DNA of 64,000 nucleotides from Deltaproteobacteria bacterium (GCA_016703535.1 JADJBV010000001.1:868001-932000), one strand, 5' to 3'; counted from the stretch's first letter, positions 47,297-59,162 are shown. The notes: generated by a model not told the origin, from the letters alone. A program made the numbers and translations.

Positions 47297-48043
47297 CTAC
47301 GGGACAGATGCGGCCGCCTGCTGAGCGTTGACCTCCAGGTAGGCCAAGACACCGCTGACCGCGTAGCTGCCGGCCCACAACACCAGCCCCGCCACGCTCA
47401 ACCAAAGGCCGCGGTCGTAGACGCCTTGATCGAAGCCGCCCCCCTTTTCGTAGGTGGGCTTTTGCGCCTCGTTGTACGCGGTGATCAGTCCGAAGAGGTT
47501 GAGCCCCAGGCCCGCCACCTGACCCAAGCCCAAGGCGGTCCCCAAGGCCGGCTGATCCAGGGCGAACTGGGAACCGCCGAAGGGGATGAAGGCGATGGCC
47601 GCCGAGGGGACCACTCGGAGTTCAACCTTGGTGGGCCCGGTGTTCTCTTCGAGGGGCTTTTCGCCGCGTTCGGCCAACACCCGGTTTAAGGTCTCTTTCA
47701 TCTCGGCCCGGACCTCCTCGAAGGTCGAGATCACCTGCGGCGGGATCACCACCGGATCGAGCTGGTGCCGTGGGTCGAGCAGCAGCAGCTGGGCGAACTC
47801 TTCTTTGGCCGGCGGGATCTGCCCAAGCACGTGCAGGCTCACGCCCATCAGGCGGCGGGCCTCCAACATCAACTTGGGCGAGACGATCCGCGGCGGGTGC
47901 ACCCAAGGCTCGAGGGCCGTCAACACCGCCTCGAAGTCCCGATATTCGAAGGCGTTCTTGGCGGTGACGACGGCCTTTTCGGCCTCCTCTTCACCGCCGT
48001 TGGCCGAACTCGCCAACACCAACAGGATCCACACCGCCCCCAC
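47297..48043 (-). CDS. Exported TPR-like protein with C-terminal membrane helices
   Basis: A 248-aa protein. GTG start and a short hydrophobic signal (VWILLVLASSANGGEEE), then a helical-repeat region (EKAVVTAKNAFEYRDFEAVLTALEPWVHPPR... MGVSLHVLGQIPPAKEEFAQLLLLDP). Two or three hydrophobic segments follow (ALGLGQVAGLGLNLFGLI and LWLSVAGLVLWAGSYAVSGVLAYL). Proteins of this build often accompany PEGA-type kinases in myxobacteria. It lies between the kinase and the FHA activator with gaps of 24 and 36 nt, so one operon is probable. Confidence 0.7.
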   Translation of the reverse strand: MGAVWILLVLASSANGGEEEAEKAVVTAKNAFEYRDFEAVLTALEPWVHPPRIVSPKLMLEARRLMGVSLHVLGQIPPAKEEFAQLLLLDPRHQLDPVVIPPQVISTFEEVRAEMKETLNRVLAERGEKPLEENTGPTKVELRVVPSAAIAFIPFGGSQFALDQPALGTALGLGQVAGLGLNLFGLITAYNEAQKPTYEKGGGFDQGVYDRGLWLSVAGLVLWAGSYAVSGVLAYLEVNAQQAAASVP

Positions 48044-48067
48044 GCTGGCCCGGAGGATGCCTGGCCT

Positions 48068-49843
48068 TCAGGAAGACGTCCAACCCTTGAAGCTGTCAGC
48101 TTCGGCCGCGGACCGGGGGACTTTGACCGTCAGCTCGCCGCTGGGCAGGGGCCGTCGTTCGCCGTCGTTTTGTTCGTAGAGCCGACCTTCGGCGTCGACC
48201 TCCACCGTGAGCCGGTACACCCGCCCCAGCTCGGGCTTGACCAGCTCGATCCGGTGGACGCCCGGGGTCAACTCCAGGTTCTCGAGGAAGGTGGACTCCC
48301 GGCGCAGGACGCCGTTGACCTTCACGTTGGCGTGGGTCAGGCCCAACTTCAGCTTCAGCCGCGGCTTGATCACGATGACCGGCGGCTTTTCGGGCGGCGG
48401 CGGCGGCTCGGCTTTTGGGGGCTCGAGGGTGGGCTTCACCTCGGCTTCGCTCGGCTTGACCTCGGCGCCGGTCGGCTTGACCTCGGCGCTGGTCGGTCGG
48501 ATGGGCCGGGGCCCCTTGGGGCGGGCCTCGGTCGGCGGCGGGGGAGGGACCTCGGCTTCGGCGATCACCGGGGCCGGCGTCGACGAGGACTGGAGCTTGA
48601 GCTCCTCTTGGGGCGCCGAGGTGATGGCGGCCTCCAGCCGATCGCCGGGCGGCGGCGTGGCCTCGGGGGGCGGCAAAAACCGCGGGTAGAGCTCGACCCC
48701 GCCGTACGCGGCGCCGCCGAGCAGGCTCAAGGTGAGGCCCATGGCGGCGGTGCGGCGGAGGGTCACGGCCACTCGTTGTTGGCGCCCGACCTTGGCCACC
48801 AAGGCCCGGACCTCGGCGTGTTCGGGCTCCACCGCCAAGACCCGGTTGAAGTGGTCCATGGCCCGGCCCACGTTTTTTTCGGCGAGGGCTTGTTTGCCGC
48901 AGTGGGTGAGCTTGGCCACCAGCTTCGGGCGCAGCTCGTCGGCGAACTCGACGGGCTTGGCCAAATAACGCTTCACCAAGGAGTCGGCGGGCTCGAGGTC
49001 CACCTCGGCCAGCTCTTTGTGCAAGTCAGCTTGCAGTTCGCTGATGTCCTGGTACCGCAGCTCCAGGTTGGGCTCGAGGCAACGCTCCAGGATCCGCGCC
49101 AAGCCGTTGCCGACCCGGGGCGCGATCTCTTGGGGAGAAGGATAACGGCCCTCCAAGATCAGCCGAAACAAGGCCGACGGGTTGGGCGCGGCGAAGGGGA
49201 GCTGGCCGGTCGCCAACCAATACAAGATGGTGCCGACCGAAAAGATGTCCGAGCGGTGATCCGAGGCCTTGCCGTCGATGACCTCGGGCGCCATGTGGGC
49301 CGGTGAACCGAGCAGGGTCCCGGTGGCGGTCAACTTGGTGGCGCCGCCCATGATCTGAGCGATGCCGAAGTCCATCAACTTCAGCTGGCCGGTCGGCGTG
49401 ATCATCACGTTTTCGGGCTTGAGATCCCGGTGCACCACCCCTTGTTCGTGGGCGTGACGCAGGGCCCGGGCCAACTCGGCGATCACCAACACGCCGAGCT
49501 CAGGGTGGCGTACAGGACCCAGCTCTTCGATGAAGACCCGCAGCGTCTTGCCTTCGATCAGCTCGGTGACGATGTAGCTGTCTTTGGCGTCGGGGCCTGA
49601 GTAGTCGTAGATCTCGACGATGCCCGGATCCCGCAGCTTGGCGACCGCCACCGCTTCGCGATGAAACCGGCGGCGGGCGTCTTCTTGGCGTGCGAGGAAG
49701 TCGTGCAGCACCTTCACCGCCACCGGGCGCGACAGCTGCTTGTCGCGGGCCCGATAGACGATGCTCATCCCGCCCTGGCCGAGCTCACTTTGGATCTCGT
49801 AACGTTCCAGCCGAGGCGCGCCCAACCTGAACCCCCGCGGCAC
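48068..49843 (-). CDS. Transmembrane Ser/Thr protein kinase with PEGA-like C-terminus
   Basis: A 591-aa protein. The N-terminal kinase domain (about residues 15-275) has LGQGGMSIVYRA, VAVKVL, VVHRDLKPENVM (138-145), DFGIAQ and SPAHMAPE. A short TPR-like piece (LTHCGKQALAEKNVGRAMDHFNRVLAVEPEHAEV) leads to one membrane helix (about 366-386). A Pro-rich linker contains three tandem heptads of AEVKP type (452-472). The extracytoplasmic C-terminus is PEGA-like (LKLGLTHANVKVNGVLRRESTFLENLELTPGVHRIELV). GTG start 16 nt after the pfk stop. All catalytic residues are present; the FHA activator nearby is a likely phospho-reader. Confidence 0.94.
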   Translation of the reverse strand: MPRGFRLGAPRLERYEIQSELGQGGMSIVYRARDKQLSRPVAVKVLHDFLARQEDARRRFHREAVAVAKLRDPGIVEIYDYSGPDAKDSYIVTELIEGKTLRVFIEELGPVRHPELGVLVIAELARALRHAHEQGVVHRDLKPENVMITPTGQLKLMDFGIAQIMGGATKLTATGTLLGSPAHMAPEVIDGKASDHRSDIFSVGTILYWLATGQLPFAAPNPSALFRLILEGRYPSPQEIAPRVGNGLARILERCLEPNLELRYQDISELQADLHKELAEVDLEPADSLVKRYLAKPVEFADELRPKLVAKLTHCGKQALAEKNVGRAMDHFNRVLAVEPEHAEVRALVAKVGRQQRVAVTLRRTAAMGLTLSLLGGAAYGGVELYPRFLPPPEATPPPGDRLEAAITSAPQEELKLQSSSTPAPVIAEAEVPPPPPTEARPKGPRPIRPTSAEVKPTGAEVKPSEAEVKPTLEPPKAEPPPPPEKPPVIVIKPRLKLKLGLTHANVKVNGVLRRESTFLENLELTPGVHRIELVKPELGRVYRLTVEVDAEGRLYEQNDGERRPLPSGELTVKVPRSAAEADSFKGWTSS

Positions 49844-49859
49844 GTTCGGCCCAAAGGGC

Positions 49860-50963
<1,104 letters not shown>

Positions 50964-51013
50964 CCCTCGCTAGCCGGAGTCTGGGCCCCCCGCAAGTTGA
51001 GCGTCGCTTCGGC

Positions 51014-51757
51014 TCACGGTTCAGTGCTTCGCCGCAGTTGCGCTTCGGTAGCGGCCAGGGCTTTGGCCTTGGCTTCCAGGGACTGGGCGCTGGCGAGCAG
51101 GCCGGTCAGGAGCGCCGGATCTTTTTGGGCCAGGGCCTCCTTTTCGGCCTGCAGGATGCGGCGGCTTTCGCCCAAAAGCCCGAGGAGCTGGCGGTGGTGT
51201 TCGGCGGCGGCAGGGGGTGGGGTGATGGCCCGAGCGGCCCTTTCGGCGGCCTCGGCCTCCCGGATCAGATCATCGAAGCCCGACAGATCACCGCCCATAC
51301 TTTCTCCCAGGAGCTGCTGGGCGAAGGCCTGTTGATCGGTGCCCACCGGACCGACGGTGAGGCGAGTGACCTGGTCCAGGTATTCGCTCACCTCGGTGGA
51401 CGCGGCGGGCGGGGGCGCTTTGGTGTCGGGCCGGGCGGTGGGCGTCGGAGAGACCAGGCTGACGGTCCCGTTTTTTTGCACCAGCACCACGTCGTCCGGC
51501 GGCGGATCGGCGAAGGTCGGGGTGGCCGGGGAGGGCCGGACTTCGGGCTCCGCCGGGGCCGCGTTCGCTGAAGGTGCGGCTGGGGTCGCGTTGGCGCCGG
51601 AGCTCCACACCACTTGGGGCCCCGCCGATCGTTGGCCGAGCAGATAGGCGATCACCAAAAGGGCCACGACCAAGGCCGCAGCTAAGCCGTAGACCATTCC
51701 CTTGTTTCCCACCGCTCGACTGTACCAGCGCCGAAGGGCCCCGTCGCCTTTGTCCAA
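51014..51757 (-). CDS. Membrane-anchored protein of unknown function
   Basis: About 247 aa if TTG 51757 is used (MDKGDGALRRWYSRAVGNKG); ATG at 51696 is an alternative. One membrane helix (VYGLAAALVVALLVIAYLLG) near the N-terminus, a Pro/Ala-rich stretch, then a helical C-terminus (LLGESRRILQAEKEALAQKDPALLTGLLASAQSLEAKAKAL). No family recognised. First in the minus-strand run that includes pfkA. Confidence 0.65.
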   Translation of the reverse strand: MDKGDGALRRWYSRAVGNKGMVYGLAAALVVALLVIAYLLGQRSAGPQVVWSSGANATPAAPSANAAPAEPEVRPSPATPTFADPPPDDVVLVQKNGTVSLVSPTPTARPDTKAPPPAASTEVSEYLDQVTRLTVGPVGTDQQAFAQQLLGESMGGDLSGFDDLIREAEAAERAARAITPPPAAAEHHRQLLGLLGESRRILQAEKEALAQKDPALLTGLLASAQSLEAKAKALAATEAQLRRSTEP

Positions 51758-51793
51758 GACGCCGGCCTGTTGCCTTGGATATGGCTGCGATCG

Positions 51794-52141
51794 ATGACGA
51801 ACTACCGAGGATCCTGCCATTGCGGGGACGTCCACTTTGAAATCGAAGGGGCGCTGGAGCGGGCCAGCGAGTGCAACTGCTCCATCTGCAGCCGGGTGGG
51901 CTGGCGGATGGCCTCCCTGCCCAAGGCGCAGTTTCGGCTGCTCCGTGGCGAAGATGCCCAAACGAACTATCAGTTCGGGCCCAAGTCCATGCAGCACCTC
52001 TTTTGTCGGCGCTGCGGCGTCCACGCCTATGGGGTGTGGGGCAGCGGGGCAGACGAGAAGGTGATCGTCAACCTGCGTTGCCTCGAGGACTTTCCGTGGG
52101 CGTCACTCCCGGTCGATCACTTTGATGGGAAGAGTTATTGA
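51794..52141 (+). CDS. GFA-family (glutathione-dependent formaldehyde-activating-like) zinc protein
   Basis: A 115-aa protein with the Cys ligands of the GFA/CENP-V fold: SCHCGDVHFEIEG, CNCSICSRVGW and FCRRCGVHAYG. Such proteins bind zinc and react with S-hydroxymethyl adducts; the true substrate of most is unknown. ATG 51794 is preferred to the TTG at 51770. It diverges from the 51757 gene, and its last 74 nt overlap the 3' end of the ABC permease gene on the opposite strand. Confidence 0.9.
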   Translation: MTNYRGSCHCGDVHFEIEGALERASECNCSICSRVGWRMASLPKAQFRLLRGEDAQTNYQFGPKSMQHLFCRRCGVHAYGVWGSGADEKVIVNLRCLEDFPWASLPVDHFDGKSY

Positions 52142-54118
52142 GCGGCGTGCCACGCAACAGGACGAAGGCCCAACCGACGCCGAGCAGGCCCAGCAAGGCC
52201 ACCGGCGTCGGTGAACCGAAGAGCCCACTTTCGCCGTAGGCCCGATCGAGGAGGAGGAGCGTGGCGTTGGTCAAGGCGTGCACCAAGATCCCGGGCCACA
52301 CCGAGCCGGTCTTGGCCCGCAACGTCCCCAGGGCCAAACCGAGGAGTGCGGTGGGCAAAAAGCGGTGGACGCTGCCGTGCATCGCGCCAAAGGCGAGCGC
52401 CTGGAGCACCACCGCCGAGCGCACCGTGGTCCGGCCGATCAGGAGGCCGTAGATCGCGCCCCGAAACGCCAGCTCTTCACAGATCGCGGGGGTCAACGCG
52501 AAGGCCAGGACCATCGCCACCGGGCCGAGTTCGGACAGACCCAGCTCCGCCGAAAGATCCCGGGCCACCGCGCTCAGATCGCCGAACAAGAAGTCGGCCA
52601 ACCAAGCGGCCGGCAAAGAGAGCCCGAGCCAAGCGCCGGCCCCGAGGAACAAGCCCGCCATCCAGCCCCGCCAACTCGGGAGGCCCAGACCCAAAAAAAG
52701 GCGCGGTTCGATCCGATGTCGCAACCAACGGGCCAAGATCCCGGCGGGCACCACCTGGGCCAAAACTTGGGTCACCGGCACGGCGATCACCGCGGGCCAC
52801 CAAGTGGAGAGGGCCCCCGCGTAGTAGTGGACGACGAAGATCGTGCCCGCCAAGGCCGCGGCCGTCGCCGGCGAAAGGCTGGGCGGTGAAAACAACACAC
52901 TCCGCAGATCGGCTCGACGCCCTTCGGTGGAGAAGAGGGCCCGTTCGTCGGCGAAGATCCGGGCCACCACGAACAAGAGCAGCGCCGTCACCGCGGCCGC
53001 CGACGCCATGACCAAAACCAGCTGGGACAAGGTGGCCTCTTCGTGCAGCAGAGCACGCAGCAGCAGGGCGGCGCCGGCCAGGGGCACCGCCGCCCATTGA
53101 AAGTTGAGCCGGGTGTCGGGGGACATGGTCAGGCCCAAAGGCAACAACACCAAAAGCAACACCGGGGTGAGCAAGGTGCTGGCGTCCCGGAAGGATCGGG
53201 CCAGGGAGGCGGCGCCCAACATCAAGGCCGCCACCGGCGCGGCGATGGCGACCACGCCGAGGAGCAGGCCGATCACCAAAAGGGGCGACAACTCGAAGGC
53301 CAGGCCGTCGCCCTTGGGGCTCGACAACATCAGCCGATACACCGTGGCGCCCAACACCGTCACGTTGAGCAGGCCCGCCAGGCTGCCGACGGTCAGCACC
53401 GCCAAATATTTTCCAAAGACGATGTCCCGAATGGGCACCGGCGCCGAAAGCAGGGTGGCCAAGGTCTTCCGCTCTTTTTCGCCGGCCGTCAGATCAACCG
53501 CTGGGTAAAAGCAGGAGATGGCGATGAAGGTCAGCACCAGGGTCGGCAGGATCAGGCCGAGCATTCGGTTGCCCGAGCGCTCTTTTTTGGCCACCGAATG
53601 GGCCCTCAAGGTCATCGGCGTGATCGCCGACGTGGGCAGGCCGTGGGCCGCCAGCCGCCGCACCGTGTTGGCCTCGGCCACCGCTCGCAGCACCTCCTCG
53701 ACCCGATCTTTTTGGGCGTAGGCCCTGGGGCGAGATTCGTCGAAGTAGAGCCGCAGGGCCAAGGTGCCGAGGCCGGCCCAGGCCTGAGCGCCGGTGGCGG
53801 TGCTGGCCAAGACCACGTCGTGGCGGACCAAAAGTTGTTCCGCTTGGGCGCGCTCCTCGCCGTCGGGAAACACACCTCGGTAGGAGAAGTTTTGGGTCTG
53901 GAGGGCGGCCGCCACTTCACTCGGCAGAGGCGGGATGGCGGCGACGCGGACCACCAAGGGCTCGTCTTTGGGCAACAGCGCCTCGCTGCCAAACACCAAG
54001 GCCAGCGGATAGAGGACCATCGGCACCAGCAACATGGTGGTGAGGGTGCGGCGATCTCGGAGCGTGTCCTTGAGCTCCTTGCGATAGATCAGGGCCCAGG
54101 CCCGGGGTGCGCCGTCCC

Positions 54119-54122
<4 letters not shown>
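52068..54122 (-). CDS. ABC-2 permease fused to CPBP intramembrane protease
   Basis: A 684-aa protein. Residues 1-400 are a NatB/ABC-2 permease: N-terminal cytoplasmic RKELKDTLRDRRTL, a large extracytoplasmic loop (about 50-185) and several helices including LILPTLVLTFIAISCFYPAVDLTAGEKERKT. Residues about 420-660 are a CPBP (Abi) membrane metalloprotease with EELAFRG (549-555), FGAMHGSVHR (578-587) and HALTN (615-619). Permease-CPBP fusions next to an ATPase occur in myxobacteria and planctomycetes. It overlaps the ATPase gene by 4 nt. The last 24 residues are encoded antisense to the GFA gene. Confidence 0.92.
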
Positions 54123-54877
<755 letters not shown>

Positions 54878-54963
54878 CTTGGGCGGTCGACCCTACCGTC
54901 CCGCCGTTCAGCCGGGTAGAGGGGCCCGAAAATGCCCCCCGACCCGCCGAAACCGGAGGATCC

Positions 54964-56829
54964 ATGGCGAGCGGCATCATCGACGCGACCAAAGAGGCCA
55001 GCACGACTGGCACCACCGGCCCAAAGAGCATGATTGGGGCCTTCTTGGAGACGGTGAAGAAGCGGGGCAGCGATCCCGCCGTCCGCTTCCGGGGTCAAGG
55101 CGGCGCCTGGAGCACCTACACCTGGGCCCAGATGGACGAACTCCGGAAGGCCCTGGCCGCGGGCATGATCGAGCTCGGCTTTTCGGCCCGAGAGCGGGCC
55201 AATGTCCTCTCCAACTCCTCCGAAAAGTGGATGTTGGCCGACCTGGCGATCCAGAGCTCGGGCGGCGAAACCGTCCCGATCTACCAATCCAACCTGAGCC
55301 ACGAGGTCGAGTACATCATCAACGACTGCGGCGCGGTCTGGGTGTTCGCTGAAAACCAGGAGCAGCTGCAGAAGCTGCAAAAGGAGCGGGCCAAGCTCGG
55401 CAAGATCCGGAAGGTGGTGATGATGAATGGGGCCGGCGACGGCACCGACTGGACCATCACCTGGGACGACCTGCTCAAGTTGGGCAAGGACCAAGTCGGC
55501 GCTCGGGGCGCGGACATCGACGCGCGGACGAATTTGCTCGGCCCCAGCGACGTCCTCACCATCATCTACACCTCGGGCACCACCGGCCACCCCAAGGGGG
55601 TGGTCCTGCCGCACTCGGCGATGCTCTACGAAGTGGAGGGTTGCCTGAAGGTCGGGGTCATCGATCCCAAAGATCTGCAGTTCCTCTTTTTGCCGATGGC
55701 CCACGTCTTCGCCAAGGTGCTCCAGTCGATCTGGTTGGCCACTGGCCACGAGATGGCGATCGACGCCGACATCAACGCGATCACCAAAAACCTCGGTGAA
55801 GTGCGGCCGACCGTGGTCTGTTCGGTGCCGCGGATCTTCGAGAAGGTCTACGCCAAGGTGGTGGGCGGCGGCCTCGAGGCCCCGGGCCTGAAGGGCAAGT
55901 TGTTCAAGTGGGCCATCGGCCTCAACGACCAGGTGGCCCAGCTGAAGATCGAGGGAAAGACCGTCCCGTTCGGCCTGGAGTTCCAGCTGAACCTGGCCAA
56001 GAAGTTGGTGTTCAGCAAGGTGCAGGCGCGGCTCACCGAGATCTTCGGCGGGCGACTCCGTTATTTCGTGTCGGGCGGCGCACCCCTGCCCAAGAAGATG
56101 GCCTACTTCTTCGAAAACGCCGGCGTGACCATCCTCGAGGGTTACGGCCTGACCGAAACCTCGGCGGCCACCTGCGTCAACCGCCTCGGCCAAAACAAGA
56201 TCGGCACGGTGGGCCCGGCGCTCCCGGGCACCGAGCTGAAGATCGCCCCGGACGGTGAGATCTTGATCCGGGGACCGGGCGTGATGCGGGAGTATTGGCA
56301 GAAGCCGGAGGCCACCAAAGAGGTGTTGGCCGCCGACGGCTGGTTCTCCACCGGCGACATCGGCGTGATCGATCAGGACGGCTACCTGAAGATCACCGAT
56401 CGCAAGAAGGACATCATCGTCACCGCAGGCGGCAAGAACGTTGCCCCCCAGAACCTGGAGAACCAGATCAAGTCGGCGAACCCGCTGATCAGCCAGGTGA
56501 TGGTCCACGGCGACAAGCGCAAGTTCCTCTCGGCCTTGTTCACCTTGGAGCCCGAAGCCGCCAAGAAGTTGGGCGAAGCCAACGGGGTCACCGGGGGTTA
56601 CGAGGCCGTCACCAAGTCGGAGGCCGCCAAAAAGGCCATCCAGGCCACGCTGGACACCATCAACGCTCAGCTGGCGAGCTATGAGACCGTTAAGAAGTTC
56701 GAGATCCTCCCGAAGGACTTCGAAGTTGGCGTGGAGTTGACGCCCACCCTCAAGGTGAAGCGGAAGTTCTGCAACGAGAAGTACAAGGCGATCCTCGATG
56801 GGTTTTATGACGAGAAGATCCTCGACTGA
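54964..56829 (+). CDS. Long-chain acyl-CoA synthetase (AMP-binding)
   Basis: A 621-aa enzyme that activates fatty acids to acyl-CoA through an acyl-adenylate. A strong SD (GGAGG at 54955-54959) precedes ATG 54964. Seen: the P-loop YTSGTTGHPKG (from residue 202), PMAHVFAK, FVSGGAPLPKKMAYFF, GYGLTETSAA, GWFSTGDIGVIDQDGYLKITDRKKDIIVTAGGKNVAP and the C-terminal lysine region TLKVKRKF. FadD/FAA-type; chain-length preference unknown. Its last 32 nt overlap the next gene. Confidence 0.95.
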   Translation: MASGIIDATKEASTTGTTGPKSMIGAFLETVKKRGSDPAVRFRGQGGAWSTYTWAQMDELRKALAAGMIELGFSARERANVLSNSSEKWMLADLAIQSSGGETVPIYQSNLSHEVEYIINDCGAVWVFAENQEQLQKLQKERAKLGKIRKVVMMNGAGDGTDWTITWDDLLKLGKDQVGARGADIDARTNLLGPSDVLTIIYTSGTTGHPKGVVLPHSAMLYEVEGCLKVGVIDPKDLQFLFLPMAHVFAKVLQSIWLATGHEMAIDADINAITKNLGEVRPTVVCSVPRIFEKVYAKVVGGGLEAPGLKGKLFKWAIGLNDQVAQLKIEGKTVPFGLEFQLNLAKKLVFSKVQARLTEIFGGRLRYFVSGGAPLPKKMAYFFENAGVTILEGYGLTETSAATCVNRLGQNKIGTVGPALPGTELKIAPDGEILIRGPGVMREYWQKPEATKEVLAADGWFSTGDIGVIDQDGYLKITDRKKDIIVTAGGKNVAPQNLENQIKSANPLISQVMVHGDKRKFLSALFTLEPEAAKKLGEANGVTGGYEAVTKSEAAKKAIQATLDTINAQLASYETVKKFEILPKDFEVGVELTPTLKVKRKFCNEKYKAILDGFYDEKILD

Positions 56830-58009
56830 GACTTGGGCCCTTTGCCTGGCGTTGTTGTTGGCCCCCGGGACCGCCGGGGCCAGCTACGCCGGTTCACCCG
56901 CCGAAAAGGCCGCCGCCAAGAAGGGCGCCAAGCTGGTCAAAGAGATCAGCTTGGACCTGGACGGCGACGGCAAAAATGAGATCGGCGCCGTCGAGCAGGT
57001 CGGCGGCGAGATGCGGGTGGTCGTGTTCCAGCCGACCGGCTCCGAAGAGGAAGAGGGCGGCTATCGAAGGGTGGCGGAGTCCAGCCGGCGGGCCGCCAAG
57101 CGGGTCTTGCGCCTCGAAGCCCAGCGGTTGGTCGGCCGGGCCGCCCCCGAACTTTTGGCGATCTTCGAGGATCCCTCCCCCGACGAGACCAGCCTGTCGG
57201 TGCGGATCATGTCGGGCACCGGGCGCGGGATCGTCGAGATCTTCGCCCATACCTTCTTCTTGCCGGCCCAGGCTCAGCGGGACGGGAAGGTGGTCAGCTT
57301 CGGCGACGCTTCACCCCACTACACGGTGGAAGACGTGGAGAACGGCGAAGGGGACAAGGAGATCATCTGGGTCAAAGAGCCCAACACCTTGACCCTGCCG
57401 GGCAAGGACGGGCCGGTGACCTTCGTAATCGGCGCGGTGCGCACGGTCTTTCGCTACGACGAAGGCAAGGGCCGCTACGAGATGGCCGAAAAAGATCAGG
57501 TGGTGGACTTTTTGCCCGAGCTCCCGGTCTCGGACGTGGAGGCCTCGGCCCAGGTGGCCAAGATCTGGGGCACGGCCCAGGCGTTTTGGGCCACCGACGG
57601 GGACCTGGCGACCTCCTGGAACGTGCCGAGCAAGGGCGCCGTGGGGCAGACCTTGACCGCCAAGCTCAAGGGCGGCGGCAACGTCCGGATGATCCGCTTG
57701 GTGCCCGGCTGCGGCAACTCGGTGGAGGAGTGGAACCGCTTCGATCGGGTGCAGGGTCTGCGGATCACCCTCGGCTCAGGGCAACGCTTCGAATTGGATC
57801 GCCGGCGCCTCGACCTGCTGCCGGCCGGCGTCAAGGCGGTTGGGGAGTTTCCGCTGGAGGAGGGCTTCGGCGCCCAACTCTTGATCTTTCTGGACGAACC
57901 TCAGGAACTACCCTGGGCCCGTCTGGAGATCACCAAGGTGGAGAAGGCCCAGGTCCCCAAGAAGCAGGCGGCCAACGAAGTGTGCGTCAGTGAGCTGAGC
58001 TTTCACTGA
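56798..58009 (+). CDS. Exported protein with NADase-type glycan-binding-like domain
   Basis: A 403-aa protein. The N-terminus (MTRRSSTETWALCLALLLAPGTAGAS) is a signal peptide; ATG 56798 or 56807 could start it. The middle contains calcium-loop-like DLDGDGKNEIG. The C-terminal 150 residues (ATDGDLATSWNVPSKGAVGQTLTAKLK, then MIRLVPGCGNSVEEWNRFDRVQGLRI) resemble the discoidin-like glycan-binding domain found at the end of secreted NADase-type proteins; no catalytic NADase part is present. It is translationally coupled to the acyl-CoA synthetase. Function unknown. Confidence 0.7.
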   Translation: MGFMTRRSSTETWALCLALLLAPGTAGASYAGSPAEKAAAKKGAKLVKEISLDLDGDGKNEIGAVEQVGGEMRVVVFQPTGSEEEEGGYRRVAESSRRAAKRVLRLEAQRLVGRAAPELLAIFEDPSPDETSLSVRIMSGTGRGIVEIFAHTFFLPAQAQRDGKVVSFGDASPHYTVEDVENGEGDKEIIWVKEPNTLTLPGKDGPVTFVIGAVRTVFRYDEGKGRYEMAEKDQVVDFLPELPVSDVEASAQVAKIWGTAQAFWATDGDLATSWNVPSKGAVGQTLTAKLKGGGNVRMIRLVPGCGNSVEEWNRFDRVQGLRITLGSGQRFELDRRRLDLLPAGVKAVGEFPLEEGFGAQLLIFLDEPQELPWARLEITKVEKAQVPKKQAANEVCVSELSFH

Positions 58010-58051
58010 GCACTTGTCAGCGCTCCCGTTTTGTCATGGTATCTCGCGGCG

Positions 58052-59005
58052 ATGCGCGTCGTCCCGATCCTCTTCCCGAGCGATCTCGGACGCAGTGACC
58101 GTGGTCGATACCAAGAGGGTGGTGAACGCGGCGCGCCCGACGTGATCCTCGACGTCTTGGAGAGTGAAGGCGTGCGGATGGCCCGGCCGATCGCGGTGCC
58201 CGTAGCGCCGCCGACCGCCGATGATCGCGAAGACGCGCCCTTGAAGTTCGACGCGGCGTTGGCCGGACCGGTCAAGGCCTTGGCCGAAGTGGTGGCCGCC
58301 GTGAACGCCGCCGCCGACTTCCCGCTGATCTTGGGCGGCGATCATTCGGCGCTCCTTGGTCACGTGCTCGGGCACTCATCGCGCCACGCTCACGGCATCG
58401 GGCTGGCGGTCCTCGCTGACGCCTACGCCGACCTCGCCACCCCGGCCCCTCCGGTCTACGACGACAAGGATCGATTGACCCGGGATCCGGAGGTCACCAA
58501 AAGCGGCAACGTCCACCGGATGGTGGTCGCCGGGGCGCTCCGCATGTTCCCCGCCGAGACCGAGTTGGGGCGTTTGATGGCCGCCAGCACGGTCCGGGCC
58601 GATCAGACCTCGGTGGCGGGTGTCCGCACCCCGGCCTGGGCCCAGATCCGGCAGAACGAAAAGAAAGCCGGGATCGAGGTCTGGCGCATGGAGCGCCTAG
58701 AGTTCGACGGTGAAGGGGCCTACCGCTCGGTGTTGTCCCGGCATTTGGCCAAAGGGCCGATCGTCTTGTCCATCGACGTCGGCGGGCTGGATCCGGACAT
58801 GATGACCGCGGTCCGGAACCCCAAGCCCGATGGCCTCGACTGGACCTTCCTGAAGCGGACCTTGGAGCAGTGCCTGCCCCACGTCGATCGGCTGCTCGGC
58901 TTGGACATCACCGAGCTCGATCCCACCCGAGACGACGCCCACCAAGGCAGCCTGATCCGCTTCGCCGAGACCTTGGCGCCGTTCCTCAAACGTCTGCAGC
59001 GCTAG
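58052..59005 (+). CDS. Arginase/agmatinase-fold protein with altered metal site
   Basis: A 317-aa member of the ureohydrolase superfamily by overall motif order: ILGGDHSALLGH (His98), LADAYADL (123-127), LSIDVGGLDPD (from Ser240) and ITELDPTRDD. In active enzymes the motifs read DAHxD and SxDxDxxDP; here His is Tyr125 and the second Asp is Gly244, so two of the six Mn ligands are missing. The other ligands (His98, Asp123, Asp127, Asp242) remain. It may be a one-metal enzyme or a binding protein. ATG 58052 (MRVVPILFPSDLG) is preferred to TTG 58031. No arginine or polyamine genes are close. Confidence 0.8.
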   Translation: MRVVPILFPSDLGRSDRGRYQEGGERGAPDVILDVLESEGVRMARPIAVPVAPPTADDREDAPLKFDAALAGPVKALAEVVAAVNAAADFPLILGGDHSALLGHVLGHSSRHAHGIGLAVLADAYADLATPAPPVYDDKDRLTRDPEVTKSGNVHRMVVAGALRMFPAETELGRLMAASTVRADQTSVAGVRTPAWAQIRQNEKKAGIEVWRMERLEFDGEGAYRSVLSRHLAKGPIVLSIDVGGLDPDMMTAVRNPKPDGLDWTFLKRTLEQCLPHVDRLLGLDITELDPTRDDAHQGSLIRFAETLAPFLKRLQR

Positions 59006-59162
59006 CGTCGCCGGGACGGCTTGCGCTGATTCTCCTTGGCTCAGGTTGAGCCGGGCGTTCGGCCTCCGGTCGGGCGGCCGAGCCGAGTTGGGCTCCTGCG
59101 CTCGTCCGCCGCGGTGCCAGGACTAGTTGACCCGAAGTGTTCGGTTGGCTCTGCTCGCCGGC

